A DNA stretch of 64,000 nucleotides. Source: Labyrinthula sp. Ha (taxonomy: Eukaryota; Sar; Bigyra; Labyrinthulida; Labyrinthulaceae). The stretch spans positions 62,001 through 126,000 of the forward strand of contig JAALGZ010000045.1 in assembly GCA_015227615.1 (NCBI GenBank). Reading direction: 5' to 3'. The stretch's first letter is position 1, and every line of letters starts with the position of its first letter. The notes below the pieces were generated by a model. The model saw nothing but the letters and a program-made list of their open reading frames with translations. It searched no databases and had not been told where the DNA came from. Position numbers and translations under genes: made by a program. This document shows, piece by piece, positions 61,209-64,000 of this stretch.

Positions 61209-64000
61209 AATGGAGTTAATTGGGCCTACTGGCCTAACCCTGCGGCGGGGATCTAACTACCAATAAGAGCTACGTACTATTATGCTATTTTATTGTTTGT
61301 TATGTTCCACTATGTTTCTATAATCTCATTGGTATTTGACAGAATCCTATGAAGCTGGTTGGTCAAACTCTCATCTCTTGATCATTTCCATTATTTCCCA
61401 AAATCCTAACTTTTCTGATACGATCCACAATCAAATTAACAAAACACAAAACATGCAAAAAGTAAAGATAATCTCACGGTTGCCAGTTCAAGTTACTAGC
61501 GGTTTTTTCACTGAAGATTTACTATGATATGGCTTTCTATTATGTTCCTGTTCAAGATTTTCACGGTTTTGCTCATTCTTATCTGGATTCTGCATTTTGG
61601 ATGGCCTGTTTTTATCTTATGTTGGTTTTTGGACGATCCTAGATATTTTTCAAGCTGTTTGAAGATAATTGAAGGTGATTTAAGTTCGGGAGGTTGAAGG
61701 GGAGTATAGATGGTGGAGTTTCTTGCTGTTTTCAGGATGTTTTCTTCATTTTCCAGCGATTTTGTTTCTTTCAGCTGAAGTTATTGATGGTCTTAGTGAG
61801 TGCTGGGGGGCTCCTTTGAGCTGACTTGTGCTGTTTTTATGTTATTCTATAGCTTGGTTGTCCAGTGCTGTTGTTCCAGGTGAAGGCTGTTGATATTTTG
61901 TCAGGATGGAAGAATTTCGTTTATTTGCTCCAGCAGTTGAATATAGTCCATTGGATTCATTCCTCTTCCTCCAGCTGTTATTCTCGACGTTTCACTTAAT
62001 GCTTTAGGTGATATTCTAGTTGTTGGGTTTTCTGTGGGTTGATTGTGAATGTTGTATCTTGGTTGAAGGATGGGTGTTGTTGGTGTTCTGCTCATGTCCA
62101 GGCTCCTGCTCGTATTCAAGTCCAAGTTTGCGTTCCTGCTCAAGTCCAACTCCGTGTTCATGTTCGTGTCCAAGTTCCTGTTCAAGTGCTGGTTCGCGTC
62201 CAAGTGTTCTTCTGGTTCCTGGGTTCTTGTGCAGTTCGAAGGTTGGTTCAAATTTTCAGGATGGCGGGTAAAGTGGGATGGTGGTGGGTCCTCAGGCGGC
62301 ACTATATCTTCTCCTAGTAAAGCAAGTGCTTCATAGTAGTATATAGGTTTTGTTGTTGGTGGTGGTGATGGGTTTTGAAGTTGGTATTCTCTCAACGCTG
62401 TCAGTTCTTTGTCTATGATAACTTTTGCTGTGGATTTATTCGTTTCTTGACGTTTTTTTATTATATTGATAAGATCCAAGTCGTCTTCTTCTAGTTGGAA
62501 GTCAAAGCTGTCTATTCAATCTATGGTTCTTTTCAGCCTTCTTGATATTTTTGTTAAGGCTTTTGTTATCTTCACATTGGTCGACCAGTTGTCAACATTA
62601 TACACTGCTGGAGCTATTACTAGTGCTCTTGCCAGATTGATTATTGTTTTCTCTTGGATGTTTGAAGAAGATAACATGTCTCTGAACTTGTTGATGTGAC
62701 TGTGAGCTTCATTTAACTTTTTGGAAACAGCATCGGCATTAATACCTTGTGGATAAAAGATAGCACCAAGAAACTTGTACTTTGTCACAACTTCAATTGT
62801 TTCTCCTGCTACTTCAACGTTGTTTGTGTTGGGTTGGATTTTGTCGTGAATGATCGTTCTACTGTCTGTAGCAGCTAAAGTCCCAGCTCTGCTTCTGTTG
62901 CGTGTTCCATCACAAAATCTTGAGCTTTTGTGACACCTTAGGTACGTTTCAGAGTGAAAATACCTATCGCAACGCTCACAGTGGAAGTTGTTTAATATTC
63001 TATTCATATCTACGTCTGGAATCTTATCAACCAAATTTTAACCTTCGCTTGTGAGCATAACTTTTGTCTTGCTAACATTAATTTTTAGGCCCGTGCGTTG
63101 CTGAAGATTCTGCAGTTGTGTTACGAAGCTGATCATTTCTTCATCGTTCCTTGTTAGTATTACCAAGTCGTCTGCAAAAGCAAAGTATCTGAAGGTTTGG
63201 TTGTGTAAGCTGGTGCCTTGTAGGGTATTGTTTTTTATTCTCTTCATTATAGAGTCAAGACAGAGAATAAATATGCTTGGGGATAAGCTATCCCCTTATA
63301 TCACTCCTCTTTTTATATTTACCAAGCTGTTTTTTTCTCCACTGTCCGAAACAAAAATTTTGGTCTTGTCATAGAGAGTGCTGATAACTTTGATGAGCTT
63401 TTTTGGTACATGGTATTCTTCCAGGGCTAACTTCATGAACTTGTGCGAAATACTATCAAAAGCTTTCGCAAAATCTATGAAAAGGATTCGAAGATATATT
63501 TTCCGCTTGAGGGTCTATTTTATGATTGTATCAAGTGCCTAAATTTTTTGTATAGTTGAGCGGTTGTTTTGTCCTTCTTATAAGAGTGTAACTTTGATTC
63601 TTAACTTAACTTATTAACGGTAAGTATTGTATTATATTACAGGAAGAGCTATAACTACTAAGTGATGACGTGGACTGGTGTAAGGATGTTGTCACGCATA
63701 TTATTGCGTTGTCGGGACAGTTTCTGAATCCTGCTTGGTAGTCTGGGAGCTTATTTAGTATTGACGTTATTCGATTATTGATGATTTTTGTGAGGAGTTT
63801 AAAGTGGGAGTCCAATAGTGAGATTGGTCTATAGTTGGAGGGGTCGTTTTTTGCTACCTTTTTGCTTGTAGAGATACACAACTTTACCTCTGCAGATTTT
63901 TCTCATCTTTCTAGACTTGAACGCATCTAACCTGAAGAACGATTGGATTTCTCTAACAGCATGGTTTTGAACTATTTCAACGTGCTTTAAGACTTCGCTT
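61183..64000 (-). mobile_element. Second LINE (minus strand), 3' part, continues beyond the window
   Basis: RT blocks on the minus strand: SNYRPISLLDSHFKLL (about 63840), YQAGFR (about 63740-63723), RSTIQKI (about 63560), ILFIDFAKAFDSI (about 63490-63450), GDSLSPSIFILCLDS (about 63295-63250), YFAFADDLVILTR (about 63190-63150). A Cys/His finger CERCDRYFHSETYLRCH follows (about 62980-62930), then a tail with Asp/Asn/Leu repeats to the TGA at 61901. Stops within the frame are TAG at 63539-63541 and 63515-63517, TAA at 63296-63298 (where the family has the Gln of QGDSLSP) and 63038-63040, and TGA at 62516-62518. About 145 bp of foreign sequence (63578-63722) interrupts RT between QAGFR and EGQNNRST. 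The 3' UTR ends in a telomere-like short repeat. It differs clearly from the 38.6-kb LINE. Confidence 0.85.

Noticed and set aside
62020-62336. Three overlapping plus-strand open frames rich in Cys/Ser/Val/Phe.
   Set aside because: They are shadows of the repetitive Asp/Asn/Leu tail encoded by the minus-strand LINE.
1-64000. CRISPR arrays, rRNA or tRNA genes, bacterial-type operons.
   Set aside because: No direct-repeat/spacer pattern, no recognisable rRNA or cloverleaf sequence on reading, and the gene structure is eukaryotic. A covariance-model tRNA scan would be the decisive test.

Overview
The window is AT-rich nuclear DNA of a eukaryote whose genes are short and carry few, sometimes very small introns (about 28, 31, 80 and 100 nt can be argued from the sequence). 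Host genes include a clear spliceosomal SF3A3, a ROCO-family GTPase and an intact protein kinase. Retrotransposons make up close to half of the window. A protist or an early-branching fungus-like organism would fit. I cannot place it more precisely.

Layout. 1-2.5 kb: old gag-protease relic of an LTR element (minus). 3.3-5.3 kb: damaged ROCO gene (plus). 5.3-7.4 kb: 3' relic of an LTR element with its LTR (minus). 8.9-13.7 kb: decayed Ty1/copia element (minus). 17.2-18.6 kb: SF3A3 (plus), facing an unidentified spliced gene on the minus strand (19.1-20.4 kb). 21.7-29.5 kb: small basic, bZIP-like host gene split by a 7.2-kb Ty3-type element. 30.7-32.2 kb: membrane protein gene (minus). 37.2-38.4 kb: kinase (minus). 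38.6-42.7 kb: nearly complete APE-type LINE. 45.5-57.5 kb: triple nest in which a related LINE fragment holds a TIR DNA element, which holds a young 9.3-kb Ty3-type element. 58.6-60.6 kb: unknown gene with a 100-nt intron (minus). 61.2-64 kb: second LINE, running off the window (minus). The stretches between are AT-rich and show no supportable gene.

The main discovery candidate is a composite 3' module on the Ty3/chromovirus-like elements. After integrase and chromodomain they carry a Myb/SANT DNA-binding domain and an MT-A70 adenine methyltransferase domain. The module is seen in three divergent copies: 22.1-29.2 kb, 46.6-55.9 kb and the relic at 5.5-7.4 kb. In the 46.6-55.9 kb element the only recognisable aspartic protease lies between the Myb and MT-A70 domains instead of upstream of reverse transcriptase, and its RNase H domain is split by a long insert. 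Both well-preserved elements have a perfect palindrome where a tRNA primer-binding site is expected.
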